A DNA stretch of 64,000 nucleotides from Flavobacteriales bacterium (GCA_016779995.1 JADHMO010000001.1:138638-202637), one strand, 5' to 3'; shown: positions 52,042 to 61,615, numbered from the stretch's first letter. Program-made: numbers and translations. Notes: generated by a model not told the origin, from the letters alone.

Positions 52042-52049
52042 TAGATTTG
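52042..52049 (+). promoter_or_regulatory. -7 box of lpd promoter (TAGATTTG)
   Basis: Exact TAnnTTTG 25 bases before the lpd ATG. Confidence 0.5.
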
Positions 52050-52074
52050 TCACGATTTAAAACACAAAGAAAAT

Positions 52075-53463
52075 ATGAATTTTGATGTCATTGTTATAGG
52101 AAGTGGACCTGGAGGATATGTTACTGCCATTCGCGCTTCACAATTAGGTTTAAAAACAGCTATCGTAGAAAAAGAATCTCTAGGTGGTGTGTGTTTAAAC
52201 TGGGGATGTATTCCTACTAAAGCCTTGTTGAAATCAGCACAAGTATTTGAATACATTCAACACGCTGAGGATTTCGGTATTAATGTAAAAGATGCTGATG
52301 CAGATTTTAACTCTGTTGTTCAACGTTCAAGAGGCGTTGCTGACGGCATGAGTAAAGGAATTGACTTCTTGATGAAGAAGAATAAGATAGAAGTGATAAT
52401 GGGAACAGCTAAAGTAAAAGCTGGTAAAAAAATAGATGTAGTAGATGCTGATGGCAAAACTACAGAGTACAGTGCTTCAAACATCATTATTGCTACAGGT
52501 GCTCGTTCAAGAGAATTACCTAACCTACCACAAGATGGAAAGAAAATTATTGGCTACAGAAAAGCTATGACTTTAGATAAAAAACCATCTAAAATGGTAG
52601 TTGTAGGTTCTGGAGCAATTGGCGTAGAATTTGCTTATTTCTATAATGCTATGGGTGTAGACGTAACCGTAGTTGAATACATGCCTAATATCGTTCCTAT
52701 TGAAGACGAGGACGTTTCTAAACAATTGGCTCGTTCGTTCAAAAAATCTGGTATTAAAGTAATGACCAATTCATCAGTAGAAAGCGTTGACACCTCAGGT
52801 AAAGCTTGTGTCGTTAGCGTTAAAACTAAAAAAGGTCTAGAAACTATAGAGTGTGATGTCGTTCTTTCGGCAGTAGGTATCACAGCTAATATTGAAAATA
52901 TAGGTTTGGAAGACGTAGGCATTGTTACGGACAAAGGTAAAATACTAGTCAACGACTTTTATCAAACGAATATACCGGGCTACTATGCCATCGGTGACGT
53001 ATTACCAACCCAAGCACTAGCTCACGTCGCTTCTGCTGAAGGCATTATTTGTGTGGAAAAGATAGCAGGTCACAATCCTGAACCTTTAGACTACGGTAAT
53101 ATTCCGGGTTGTACCTATTGTTCTCCAGAAATATCTTCTGTAGGCTACACTGAAAAAGCGGCTAAAGAAGCTGGATACGATATTAAAGTGGGCAAATTCC
53201 CATTCTCAGCATCTGGTAAGGCTTCTGCCGCTGGGCACAAAGATGGCTTCGTAAAAGTTATTTTTGATGCTAAGTACGGCGAATGGTTAGGGTGTCATAT
53301 GATTGGTTACAACGTAACTGAAATGATTGCCGAAGCCGTGGTAGCACGTAAGCTAGAAACTACAGGTCACGAAATACTAAAAGCAGTACACCCGCACCCA
53401 ACTATGAGTGAGGCTGTTATGGAGGCTGTTGCCGCTGCTTACGATGAAGTGATACACATGTAA
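52075..53463 (+). CDS. lpd: Dihydrolipoyl dehydrogenase (E3)
   Basis: 462 residues. The FAD motif is VIGSGPGGYVTAIRA, the redox disulfide is GGVCLNWGCIPTKA (Cys40 and Cys45), the NAD motif is VVGSGAIGVEFAYF and the active-site base lies in AVHPHPTMSEAVMEA. It reoxidises lipoamide in the pyruvate and 2-oxoglutarate dehydrogenase complexes and glycine cleavage. The other complex subunits are not adjacent. A terminator follows. Confidence 0.97.
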   Translation: MNFDVIVIGSGPGGYVTAIRASQLGLKTAIVEKESLGGVCLNWGCIPTKALLKSAQVFEYIQHAEDFGINVKDADADFNSVVQRSRGVADGMSKGIDFLMKKNKIEVIMGTAKVKAGKKIDVVDADGKTTEYSASNIIIATGARSRELPNLPQDGKKIIGYRKAMTLDKKPSKMVVVGSGAIGVEFAYFYNAMGVDVTVVEYMPNIVPIEDEDVSKQLARSFKKSGIKVMTNSSVESVDTSGKACVVSVKTKKGLETIECDVVLSAVGITANIENIGLEDVGIVTDKGKILVNDFYQTNIPGYYAIGDVLPTQALAHVASAEGIICVEKIAGHNPEPLDYGNIPGCTYCSPEISSVGYTEKAAKEAGYDIKVGKFPFSASGKASAAGHKDGFVKVIFDAKYGEWLGCHMIGYNVTEMIAEAVVARKLETTGHEILKAVHPHPTMSEAVMEAVAAAYDEVIHM

Positions 53464-53484
53464 TAAAAAAAAACATATTCCATT

Positions 53485-53514
53485 AAAAAAGCCTCGCAAT
53501 TGCGGGGCTTTTTT
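53485..53514. terminator. Terminator after lpd, left border of the accessory block
   Basis: AAAAAAGCCTCGCAA pairs with TTGCGGGGCTTTTTT around a short centre (one T-G pair). It shares nearly all of its sequence with the terminator at 55753. The XRE gene on minus ends inside its T-run (stop at 53513). Confidence 0.9.
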
Positions 53515-53857
53515 AATTGGAAAGTTTATTTATTAAATTGTTAATTTGACAATCTTTAACATTTAATTGATTTTTTAACTCATTAAAAACATCAACATGG
53601 ATGGTTATATACTTATCACCGTCACTAGCAACAACTTTTTGTTTCATCATTTCTTCTTGACCAGTCATTAACCAAGTTGGATTTATTTCAGGAAATAATT
53701 CTAGGAATTTTACAATAGTTTCTTCTGAAACTCCACCTTTTTTACCTAAAACGCCATTAGAAACTTTACTTTTTTCGTAAAACTTATTTAGACTCATACC
53801 TTGCTTTTTTATAAAAACAATCATTCTTTGTTTAATTATTGAAGTTGTATCTAACAT
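53513..53857 (-). CDS. Phage-repressor-like XRE/HTH regulator
   Basis: 114 residues from ATG 53857 (a GTG lies one codon earlier). The N-terminal HTH reads KQGMSLNKFYEKSKVSNGVLGKKGGVSEETIVKFLELFPEINPTWLMTGQEEMM (in pieces). That order, ending P.(I/V)NPTWLMTG.EEM, is the hallmark of CI-like repressors in Bacteroidota prophages and conjugative elements. The C-terminal 45 residues (VDVFNELKNQLNVKDCQINNLINKL) form a short coiled coil for oligomerisation. There is no LexA-type peptidase domain. It is divergent from the HTH-surface fusion gene, with 119 bases between starts. No other phage genes are nearby. Confidence 0.85.
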   Translation of the reverse strand: MLDTTSIIKQRMIVFIKKQGMSLNKFYEKSKVSNGVLGKKGGVSEETIVKFLELFPEINPTWLMTGQEEMMKQKVVASDGDKYITIHVDVFNELKNQLNVKDCQINNLINKLSN

Positions 53858-53880
53858 CACATTTTTTATTGAGAAACATT

Positions 53881-53894
53881 TCTACTTTCGTAGA
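53881..53894. promoter_or_regulatory. Inverted repeat in the divergent XRE/fusion gap, candidate operator
   Basis: TCTAC-TTTC-GTAGA lies 23 bases upstream of the XRE start. TACTTTCG within it is one base off the TAnnTTTG -7 box reading toward the fusion gene. Operator function is inferred. Confidence 0.45.
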
Positions 53895-53976
53895 TTTTTT
53901 TCTATATTAGGACCGTATTTTGTATTAAAATAAGCTAAAACTGTTTGCTACCGCAACGTAAAAGTACTTACAAACT

Positions 53977-55749
53977 ATGAAAAAGACAAAACTACCCCAA
54001 CCAATTAGAGTGCATTCTGATATTAAAAAAGAAATTGCTGAAGAATTAAATATCACAACTCAAACCGTAAGAATGGCTTTAGGCTATGTTCGTAATTCAG
54101 AATTATCAAGAAGAATACGTTCAGTCTGCAAAGAAAAACTAGTAAAAGAAGCTAAGAAAATACTTATTTTCTTTATTGGCACTTTATTTGGTTTACAGTC
54201 GTTTTCACAAATTGACGGTTCATCACTAGTACGCTTAGTAAATGTACCATCAGAAAATGATTTAAGTGCTATTATCAATCCTTTAATGGGTTGTATAGCA
54301 TATGCTGAACAAGAAAACAGAGTATATCATTACGATGGTACTAATTGGATGTCTATTGAAGATAATGATAATCAAAACTTAGCCTTAATAGGTACAATTT
54401 TGCATATTCAAGGTGGTAACAGCGTCAATTTATCCATTATTCAAGATGGTACAGGTTCAGATGATCAAAACCTAAGTCTTCAAAACGACTATAACAATAA
54501 TGAAGCGATTATAAATATTGAGGGAGGTAATGGATTGGTATTTAAAACAAATGGAAACTTGCAACTAACCAAAAACACTAACACAATACCTCACGAATTA
54601 ACGTTTACGACTACAGCTCCTCCAGGAGATGGAGACGCATGGAATGTCGATAATGAAAATACCATCTCTTCCATTAAAAGGACTGGTAATGTTGGTATTG
54701 GTACAAATGATCCAATAGGAAAACTAGATGTAAATCAATCTGATTTAAAAGAGAGGATAGCTTTTACCCCACACACAAGAATTATCCATCAAAGTAGTTA
54801 TATAGCTCCTCATCATGCAATTAATGTTCTTGAACAAAATGCTTATTACTGGCAACCACATACTCCCTCAAACCAATCATTTACCATAGACTTAGGTTTA
54901 AATAGTGCCGTTACGCCTTCAAGTTATAAAATGACAGTTGGTTATACAGGCGGTTTGGCGTCTAGTCCAGCCAATTGGACGCTTGAAGGATCAAATGATA
55001 ATTCACAATGGACAGTTTTACACACTAGTAACACGCCAATAGGAATAGAAATGTCACAAACTTACCAAATTAATACAACCCAATCTTTTAGATACTTCAA
55101 GTTAAATATTATCAGTTCTTATTCGCCTTCTGTTCGAATAGGTGCACTTATAATATACCGCAAAGCTCACGATCGTTTCCTAGTTCATGAAAGTGGAAAA
55201 GTAGGAATAAATACCGACATGCCTATTGCAGAACTTGATGTTAATGGTTATGTTCATCTTAGTGGTGGCAATTTACTATTGTCTCCTGGCTCAAGAATAG
55301 GTATAGGAACAGCAGCAGCTCCTGTAAGTGCACTACACGTCAATGGTAGTATATTCTCGAGTGGTATAGCAACTATACAACGTTTTTATACTGAAGGAAT
55401 GGGTGTCCATGGTTACTGTGGTATTGGTACCACAAACCCTTCTCAAGCATTACACGTTATGGGTAATATCTTGGCTTCAGGAACAATTACTCCTGACTAC
55501 GTATTTAAAGAATATTATGATAAAAACGATGTTAACAAAGATTATGATTTCAAAAGCTTAAAAGAAATAGAACAATTCGTAAAGAAAAATAAACATTTAC
55601 CTGGTGTCCCTTCAGAAAAAGATATTGAAGAACAAGGCGGTATAATAGTTAACAGAGCAACCGAAATAAATTTAGAAAAAATTGAAGAATTGTATCTACA
55701 TCTTATTCAAATGGAAAAGAGGCTTAGTTTATTAGAAAAAAAGAAGTAA
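53977..55749 (+). CDS. HTH domain fused to a signal/anchor segment and a discoidin/tail-fibre-like exported protein
   Basis: 590 residues in one uninterrupted frame. Residues about 9-50 (IRVHSDIKKEIAEELNITTQ, TVRMALGYVRNSELSRRIRS) look like the small Cro-like HTH that faces CI-like repressors in Bacteroidota prophages. Residues 60-78 (KKILIFFIGTLFGLQSFSQ) look exactly like a lipid-independent signal peptide, but with Ala where a start Met would be. After it come tail-fibre-like segments (NVGIGTNDPIGKLDV, KVGINTDMPIAELDV), a discoidin-like domain at about 255-400 (ANWTLEGSNDNSQWTVLHT, FRYFKLNI) and a C-terminal trimerisation region (YVFKEYYDK, HLPGVPSEKDI, LEKIEELYLHLIQME). ATG 53977 is the first start; Met33 is the only other ATG before the hydrophobic segment. 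Function is unknown: a ToxR/CadC-like regulator or a surface protein with a regulator as n-region. Confidence 0.75.
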   Translation: MKKTKLPQPIRVHSDIKKEIAEELNITTQTVRMALGYVRNSELSRRIRSVCKEKLVKEAKKILIFFIGTLFGLQSFSQIDGSSLVRLVNVPSENDLSAIINPLMGCIAYAEQENRVYHYDGTNWMSIEDNDNQNLALIGTILHIQGGNSVNLSIIQDGTGSDDQNLSLQNDYNNNEAIINIEGGNGLVFKTNGNLQLTKNTNTIPHELTFTTTAPPGDGDAWNVDNENTISSIKRTGNVGIGTNDPIGKLDVNQSDLKERIAFTPHTRIIHQSSYIAPHHAINVLEQNAYYWQPHTPSNQSFTIDLGLNSAVTPSSYKMTVGYTGGLASSPANWTLEGSNDNSQWTVLHTSNTPIGIEMSQTYQINTTQSFRYFKLNIISSYSPSVRIGALIIYRKAHDRFLVHESGKVGINTDMPIAELDVNGYVHLSGGNLLLSPGSRIGIGTAAAPVSALHVNGSIFSSGIATIQRFYTEGMGVHGYCGIGTTNPSQALHVMGNILASGTITPDYVFKEYYDKNDVNKDYDFKSLKEIEQFVKKNKHLPGVPSEKDIEEQGGIIVNRATEINLEKIEELYLHLIQMEKRLSLLEKKK

Positions 55750-55752
55750 ACC

Positions 55753-55781
55753 AAAAAGCCCCGCAATTGCGGGGCTTTTTT
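55753..55781. terminator. Terminator after the fusion gene, right border of the accessory block
   Basis: AAAAAGCCCCGCAA pairs perfectly with TTGCGGGGCTTTTT. It is almost the same sequence as the lpd terminator at 53485, including the following TTTTAAT. Confidence 0.9.
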
Positions 55782-55803
55782 AATGATTTATATTTATGAT
55801 AAA

Positions 55804-56466
55804 TTAGCCTCCTATGGAGATTAATTCCACTTCAAAAATAAGTGTCGCATTTGGTCCAATAGAACCACCAGCACCTCTTTCGCCATAAGCCAAGTTAGAA
55901 GGAATAAATAGTTTGTACTTAGCACCCGGCTTCATCAATTGTAAAGCCTCTACCCAACCTGGAATAACACCATTTACAGGGAATGTCGCTGGCTGACCTC
56001 TTTCAACAGAACTATCAAATACAGTACCGTCAATTAGCGTACCATGATAATGAACGGTTACTTGGTCAGTTTCTTTCGGAGAATCGCCAGAACCTTCTGC
56101 CAACACTTCGTACTGCAAACCTGTAGCTGTAGTTACAACGCCATCTCTTTTGGCATTTTCAGCTAAAAACTTTTGTCCAGCTTCTACATTAGCAGACTGG
56201 GCTTCTTTAGCTAGTTTGCCAAAATAATCTTGTAAAATAAGATTAGATTCTTGTTCCGAAATTTTTAGTTCATTTCCTTCAAATACGTCAGTAAACGCTT
56301 GAGCAATAGCCTCAGAGTCAATACTTGTTAGTCCTTGATTTTTAACGCTTTTGGCTACGTTGACACCCAAACTGTAACTTACTTTTTCCATTTCTGTGTT
56401 TAAATTTTGTGCATTAATGTTAGTTATTCCCATTATTAGAATAAGGGATAAAATTATTTTTTTCAT
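55804..56466 (-). CDS. FKBP-type peptidyl-prolyl isomerase, soluble periplasmic (Mip-like)
   Basis: 220 residues from ATG 56466 with a signal peptide (MKKIILSLILIMGITNINAQ), so unlike its paralogue at 17661 it has no lipobox. The FKBP_N helical domain (VSYSLGVNVAKSVKNQG) and catalytic domain (VTVHYHGTLIDGTVFDSS, GVIPGWVEALQLMKPG, YGERGAGGSIGPNATLIF) follow. From the VTVHYH strand to the C terminus the two proteins differ at few positions, and DNA runs over 20 bases are identical, pointing to a fairly recent duplication or gene conversion. Confidence 0.93.
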   Translation of the reverse strand: MKKIILSLILIMGITNINAQNLNTEMEKVSYSLGVNVAKSVKNQGLTSIDSEAIAQAFTDVFEGNELKISEQESNLILQDYFGKLAKEAQSANVEAGQKFLAENAKRDGVVTTATGLQYEVLAEGSGDSPKETDQVTVHYHGTLIDGTVFDSSVERGQPATFPVNGVIPGWVEALQLMKPGAKYKLFIPSNLAYGERGAGGSIGPNATLIFEVELISIGG

Positions 56467-56560
56467 TTCAGATAATTTTAATGAATGGCAAATATACTTT
56501 AAAATCATTTATTAAAGTTTTTATGAGCGATGTTTTGTATCTTTATCCCTTTTGAAAAAT

Positions 56561-57103
56561 ATGGAATTTGAGAAGACAACAATCGAGGGCTTATTTATAA
56601 TTAAACCTCGTGTTTTTAGTGATGAAAGAGGCTATTTTTATGAAAGCTACAACAAAGCTATTTTTGAGAAAAATGGCTTGGATTTAGATTTTATTCAAGA
56701 CAATCAATCTTTATCTCATAAAGGCGTACTAAGAGGCTTACATTTTCAAGCACCACCATTTCAACAAGGTAAGCTAGTTCGTGTTATTCAAGGCAGTGTA
56801 TTAGATGTTGCTGTTGATATTCGTACAGACTCTCCTACTTATGGCAAGTACGAAAGCGTATTACTCAGTGGAGAAAACAAAACTCAGTTTTGGATACCAC
56901 CAGGATTTGCACACGGCTTTGTTACGCTAGAAGATAATACCATATTTTGTTATAAATGCACTGGTCCATATTCTAAAGAATCTGAAGGTGCTTTACTTTG
57001 GAACGACCCACAACTAAATATCAACTGGAATATTGACGAACCCTTAGTATCTTCTAAAGACCAAGAAGCTGAATTATTTGAACACTTTAAAAGCCCATTT
57101 TAA
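56561..57103 (+). CDS. rfbC: dTDP-4-dehydrorhamnose 3,5-epimerase
   Basis: 180 residues from ATG 56561 (TTG 56552 also in frame). Cupin-type epimerase in dTDP-L-rhamnose synthesis. Signatures are PRVFSDERGYFYESYN, QDNQSLSHKGVLRGLHFQ with the catalytic His, VAVDIRTDSPTYGKY, and WIPPGFAHGFVTLEDN. The other rml/rfb genes are not in the window. It overlaps the lytic transglycosylase gene start by one base (TAATG). Confidence 0.94.
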   Translation: MEFEKTTIEGLFIIKPRVFSDERGYFYESYNKAIFEKNGLDLDFIQDNQSLSHKGVLRGLHFQAPPFQQGKLVRVIQGSVLDVAVDIRTDSPTYGKYESVLLSGENKTQFWIPPGFAHGFVTLEDNTIFCYKCTGPYSKESEGALLWNDPQLNINWNIDEPLVSSKDQEAELFEHFKSPF

Positions 57104-58074
57104 TGAAAAGAAACATTCCTTTAATTGCCACCCTTGTTGTTTTACTTTCCATAATGTCTATATTCACTTTCTCCTCTAGAGAATATTCAGAAAGTATTTC
57201 TGTTCTTAAAAGCCTCAAAGAGAAGTACACCATCTTTGCTATACCAAAACCCTCATCAAACATCTACTTTGCCAATGAGCGAGTGCCCCTAGAAAATCCA
57301 GATATATGGGAACGCTATGATAAAGAGTTGCTAAAAAATACCTATTGGCAATCCAACACCCTGTTATTGCACAAAAGAGCAGCAAAATACTTCCCTGTCA
57401 TAGAGCCCATACTCAAGAAAAACAATCTACCTGACGACTTTAAGTATTTAGCACTGATAGAAAGTGGTTTAGAAAATGTAACCTCTCCTGCTGGTGCAAA
57501 GGGCTTTTGGCAAATCATGAAATCTACCGCCAAAGAATTTAACTTAGAAGTAAACTCCGAAGTAGATGAACGCTACCACATTGAGAAATCCACTCAGGCA
57601 GCTTGTGATTTTTTAAATTCTGCCAAAGAGAAGTTTGGTAGTTGGACATTAGCCGCTGCAGCATACAATATGGGTAGGTCAGGACTACTAAAACAAATGA
57701 ATAGACAGAAATCATACACCTACTACGATTTATTGCTAAACAATGAAACTTCAAGATATGTGTTTAGAATTTTGGCCATTAAAGAAATTATAGAAAACCC
57801 AAAAAAATACGGCTTTCAATTTAGAACAGAAGATTTGTATAAAAATATACCGACCTATGAAGTAATGGTAGATACAAGCATTAACAGTTGGGCAGATTTT
57901 TCTATAGAATACGGCATAAATTATAAAATACTAAAACTTCACAATCCTTGGCTTAGAGAAAGTTTTCTCACCAACAAATTGAAGAAAAAATACTATATTG
58001 AGATACCGCAAAAAGGAAATTATTCCTTGCAAAATAACTTAACACAAGCTGACAGCAGTCTTTTTAATGAGTAA
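57103..58074 (+). CDS. Membrane-anchored lytic transglycosylase (MltD/SLT-type)
   Basis: 323 residues. An N-terminal signal-anchor (IPLIATLVVLLSIMSIFTFS) precedes the SLT lysozyme-like domain at about residues 105-230: KYLALIESGLEN with the catalytic Glu, SPAGAKGFWQIMKSTAKEF, and AAAAYNMGRSGLLKQM. The C-terminal part (SWADFSIEYGINYKILKLHNPWLRES) looks like a degenerate LysM peptidoglycan-binding domain. It cleaves glycan strands in the periplasm. Its last 8 bases overlap uvrA. Confidence 0.87.
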   Translation: MKRNIPLIATLVVLLSIMSIFTFSSREYSESISVLKSLKEKYTIFAIPKPSSNIYFANERVPLENPDIWERYDKELLKNTYWQSNTLLLHKRAAKYFPVIEPILKKNNLPDDFKYLALIESGLENVTSPAGAKGFWQIMKSTAKEFNLEVNSEVDERYHIEKSTQAACDFLNSAKEKFGSWTLAAAAYNMGRSGLLKQMNRQKSYTYYDLLLNNETSRYVFRILAIKEIIENPKKYGFQFRTEDLYKNIPTYEVMVDTSINSWADFSIEYGINYKILKLHNPWLRESFLTNKLKKKYYIEIPQKGNYSLQNNLTQADSSLFNE

Positions 58075-60901
58075 ATCAAAGTCTAAAGAAATGCTTCATA
58101 TTTTTGGAGCTAAAGAACATAACCTTAAAAACATCAATGTTTCCATTCCTCGTAACGAGTTAGTGGTTATAACAGGTCTTAGTGGTAGTGGCAAATCTTC
58201 TCTAGCTTTCGACACCATCTATGCCGAAGGTCAAAGACGATATATTGAAACATTTTCAGCCTATGCTAGACAATTTTTGGGTGGCTTAGAACGCCCAAAA
58301 GTGGATAAGATTAGTGGACTTTCACCAGTAATTTCAATTGAGCAAAAAACAACCAGCAAAAATCCACGCTCTACCGTAGGTACTATAACAGAGATTTATG
58401 ATTTTCTAAGATTGTTATACGCAAGAGCCTCCGATGCTTATTCCTACAATACTGGTGAAAAAATGGTTTCTTACTCAGATGAAGAAATACTACACATAAT
58501 TCAAAAAGAACTCGACCAACAAAGAACAATACTACTTGCGCCAGTAATTCGTTCAAGAAAAGGACATTATAGAGAGTTATTTGAACAAACAGCCAGACAA
58601 GGATTTCTTAGAGTAAGAGTAGATGGTGAGTTACGAGAGATTACACCAGGAATGAAATTAGACCGTTTCAAAACTCACGATATTGAAATAGTAATTGATA
58701 AACTAGTCATTAAGCAAGAAAATGAAAAACGTTTGAAACAATCCATAGAAACAGCCATGAAATATGGCAATGGATTGATGATGACACTAGATATTGACAC
58801 TGAAAAAGAACGCTTTTTTAGTAGACAACTCATGTGTTCAAAAACAGGCATTTCTTACGCTCAAGCCGAACCAAATAGTTTTTCTTTTAATTCCCCAAAA
58901 GGAGCTTGTCAGTCTTGTAATGGACTAGGAGTTGTTTCTAATATCGACCTTAAAAAAATCATAACCAACGATTCCCTCAGTATTCAAAAAGGTGGTATTG
59001 TTCCTATTGCGAAAAGCAATAACTCCTGGATAATCAATCAAATAGAAACAATAGGCAAAAAATACGATTTCAACCTTTCAACACCCATTAAAGAGATTCC
59101 TAAAATGGGATTAGACGCTATTCTTTACGGCTCAAGTGAATCGTTTAATGTCGAACTTAAAAAAGCGGGAATTAGCAAATCCTATAAAATCAATTTTGAA
59201 GGTATTGTGCCATTTATAGAAGACCAATTTAAACATGCATCCTCGCCAAGACTAAAACGTTGGGCAGCAGAATACATGATCAAAGAAGATTGTGAGGAGT
59301 GTCATGGTAGCCGACTAAATAAAGAGTCCCGTTTCTTTAAAATAGATGGTCTTAATATAGCTGAAGTATCCAATATGGATATCCAAGAATTACAGAAATG
59401 GATAAACAGTTTGGAAAGTAAACTTTCTGAAAAACAAAATATTATTGCCAAAGAAATAATCAAGGAATTACGTAAAAGAGTGCAGTTTCTTATCGATGTG
59501 GGACTAAACTATTTATCACTCAATCGTTCTTCAAGAAGTCTTTCTGGTGGAGAAAGTCAGCGTATTCGTCTAGCAACACAAATAGGCTCACAACTAACTG
59601 ATGTTTTATATATTCTTGATGAACCAAGTATTGGACTACACCAAAGAGATAACCAAAAGTTGATTAATTCACTTAAAGAGTTAAGAGATATTGGCAATTC
59701 TATCATTGTCGTTGAACACGATAAAGATATGATTATGGCAGCAGACTACGTCATTGATATAGGACCAGGTGCAGGAATCCATGGTGGACAAATCATAGCC
59801 GAAGGAAATGCTAAAGATTTTATCAAAAATTCATCAATAACTATTGACTATCTGAAAGGAAAAAAACGAATTGAAGTCAATCCCAAACGAAGAAAAGGAA
59901 ATAATAAAAGCATCGTCATTAAAGGAGCTAGAGGCAACAACTTACAAAACGTAACAGCCGAATTCCCCCTAGGAAAGTTTATTGGAGTAATAGGTGTTTC
60001 TGGTAGTGGCAAAAGTAGTTTGATTAATGAAACCCTCTACCCCATTCTCAATCAACATTTTTATAACTCCGTAAAGAAACCTTTAGAATTTGATTCCGTA
60101 AAAGGTTTAGAACACATCGATAAAGTAATAGAAGTTGATCAGTCTCCGATTGGTCGTACTCCACGTTCCAACCCAGCTACTTACACAGGAGTATTTTCCG
60201 AAATAAGAACACTTTTTGCTAACCATCCTGAATCAAAGGCAAGAGGATACAAAGTAGGACGATTTTCATTTAATGTATCTGGAGGTAGATGTGAAGAATG
60301 TCAAGGGGCTGGTGTAAGAACCATAGAAATGAACTTCTTGCCAGACGTACATGTAGATTGTGAATATTGTAACGGCAAACGATACAATAGAGAAACATTA
60401 GAAATAAGATACAAAGGCAAATCCATTGCTGATGTATTGGATATGAATATTAACCTAGCACTAAAATTTTTTGAAAATCACCCTAAAATAAAAAGACAGA
60501 TTAATGCCTTGGTAGAAGTTGGGCTCGGTTATATCAAATTAGGTCAACAATCTACAACACTATCTGGTGGAGAATCACAACGTGTCAAATTAGCTAGTGA
60601 GTTATCTAAAAGAAGTACAGGAAACACCTTTTACATTCTTGACGAACCTACTACAGGCTTACATTTTGAAGATGTAAATGTTTTGCTACAAGTTTTAGAA
60701 AAACTTGTCAATAAAGGTAATACCGTATTGGTCATTGAACATAACTTAGACGTTGTAAAAATGGCCGACCACATCATAGAGATAGGGCCTGATGGAGGCA
60801 GCAATGGTGGAAAAATAATCAATACGGGAACACCAGAAGAAATCACTCTTTCTAAAGCAGGTTATACCGCCTCATTTTTGAAAGAAGAATTAAATTATTA
60901 A
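58067..60901 (+). CDS. uvrA: Excinuclease ABC subunit A
   Basis: 944 residues. Damage-recognition ATPase of nucleotide excision repair. There are two ABC modules: Walker A loops [19 protein letters not shown] and [17 protein letters not shown], signature motifs [14 protein letters not shown] and [15 protein letters not shown], and Walker [14 protein letters not shown] and [13 protein letters not shown]. Zinc-finger Cys pairs [15 protein letters not shown] and CEECQGAG...[10 protein letters not shown] are intact. Complete and of standard length. Confidence 0.97.
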   Translation: MSKSKSKEMLHIFGAKEHNLKNINVSIPRNELVVITGLSGSGKSSLAFDTIYAEGQRRYIETFSAYARQFLGGLERPKVDKISGLSPVISIEQKTTSKNPRSTVGTITEIYDFLRLLYARASDAYSYNTGEKMVSYSDEEILHIIQKELDQQRTILLAPVIRSRKGHYRELFEQTARQGFLRVRVDGELREITPGMKLDRFKTHDIEIVIDKLVIKQENEKRLKQSIETAMKYGNGLMMTLDIDTEKERFFSRQLMCSKTGISYAQAEPNSFSFNSPKGACQSCNGLGVVSNIDLKKIITNDSLSIQKGGIVPIAKSNNSWIINQIETIGKKYDFNLSTPIKEIPKMGLDAILYGSSESFNVELKKAGISKSYKINFEGIVPFIEDQFKHASSPRLKRWAAEYMIKEDCEECHGSRLNKESRFFKIDGLNIAEVSNMDIQELQKWINSLESKLSEKQNIIAKEIIKELRKRVQFLIDVGLNYLSLNRSSRSLSGGESQRIRLATQIGSQLTDVLYILDEPSIGLHQRDNQKLINSLKELRDIGNSIIVVEHDKDMIMAADYVIDIGPGAGIHGGQIIAEGNAKDFIKNSSITIDYLKGKKRIEVNPKRRKGNNKSIVIKGARGNNLQNVTAEFPLGKFIGVIGVSGSGKSSLINETLYPILNQHFYNSVKKPLEFDSVKGLEHIDKVIEVDQSPIGRTPRSNPATYTGVFSEIRTLFANHPESKARGYKVGRFSFNVSGGRCEECQGAGVRTIEMNFLPDVHVDCEYCNGKRYNRETLEIRYKGKSIADVLDMNINLALKFFENHPKIKRQINALVEVGLGYIKLGQQSTTLSGGESQRVKLASELSKRSTGNTFYILDEPTTGLHFEDVNVLLQVLEKLVNKGNTVLVIEHNLDVVKMADHIIEIGPDGGSNGGKIINTGTPEEITLSKAGYTASFLKEELNY

Positions 60902-60916
60902 TTAAAATATAATACT

Positions 60917-61615
60917 ATGAAAAAGATAGAGAAAGCATTCGAAAATAAAAATTGGAATGAAATTAAAACAAAAGACTCTTGGCAAATTTTTAAAATAATG
61001 GCTGAATTTGTTCAAGCATTTGAAACACTTTCAAAAATTGGTCCTTGTGTATCTATCTTTGGTTCGGCACGAACCCAGCCAGATAATCCTTATTATAAAA
61101 TGGCAGAAGACATAGCAGAAAAACTTACCGTCAAAGGATATGGAATTATTACTGGTGGTGGTTTCGGAATTATGGAAGCTGGTAACAAAGGAGCAAACAA
61201 AGGAGAGGGAAAATCTGTTGGTTTAAATATCGATTTACCATTCGAACAAGAAGCCAATACATATATTGACAATGATAAGTTAATAAATTTTGATTATTTC
61301 TTTGTTAGGAAGGTAATGTTCGTAAAATACGCACAAGGATTCGTAGTAATGCCCGGTGGTGTAGGTACTTTAGATGAGCTTTTTGAAGCAATTACTCTCA
61401 TACAAACACAAAAAATTGCTGCTTTCCCAATTGTCTTGGTCGGTAAAGACTATTGGAGTGGCTTAATCGACTGGATAAAAAATGTAATGCTCGAAAAAGA
61501 ACAAAACATAAGCCCTGAAGATTTAGACCTATTTACTCTAGTAGATACTGCAGATGAAGCCGTTGAATACATTGATAATTTCTACTCAAAATATTTGCTG
61601 AAACCAAACTTCTAA
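60917..61615 (+). CDS. LOG-family nucleotide 5'-monophosphate nucleosidase-like protein (TIGR00730)
   Basis: 232 residues with a Rossmann fold. The family signatures GGGFGIMEAGNKGANKGEG and PGGVGTLDELFEAI are complete; they bind the phosphoribosyl part and carry the catalytic Arg/Glu. Bacterial members cleave the base from nucleoside monophosphates or act on cytokinin nucleotides; older databases name them lysine decarboxylase, which is not supported. It lies 15 bases after uvrA. Confidence 0.9.
   Translation: MKKIEKAFENKNWNEIKTKDSWQIFKIMAEFVQAFETLSKIGPCVSIFGSARTQPDNPYYKMAEDIAEKLTVKGYGIITGGGFGIMEAGNKGANKGEGKSVGLNIDLPFEQEANTYIDNDKLINFDYFFVRKVMFVKYAQGFVVMPGGVGTLDELFEAITLIQTQKIAAFPIVLVGKDYWSGLIDWIKNVMLEKEQNISPEDLDLFTLVDTADEAVEYIDNFYSKYLLKPNF

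Noticed and set aside
53513-55781. A full prophage or integrative element at the XRE/HTH-fusion locus
   Set aside because: No integrase, terminase, capsid, relaxase or attachment-site repeat is visible; both neighbours are housekeeping genes.
60917-61615. Lysine decarboxylase annotation for the PGGxGTxxE protein
   Set aside because: The motif defines the LOG nucleosidase family; the decarboxylase name is a historic misannotation.
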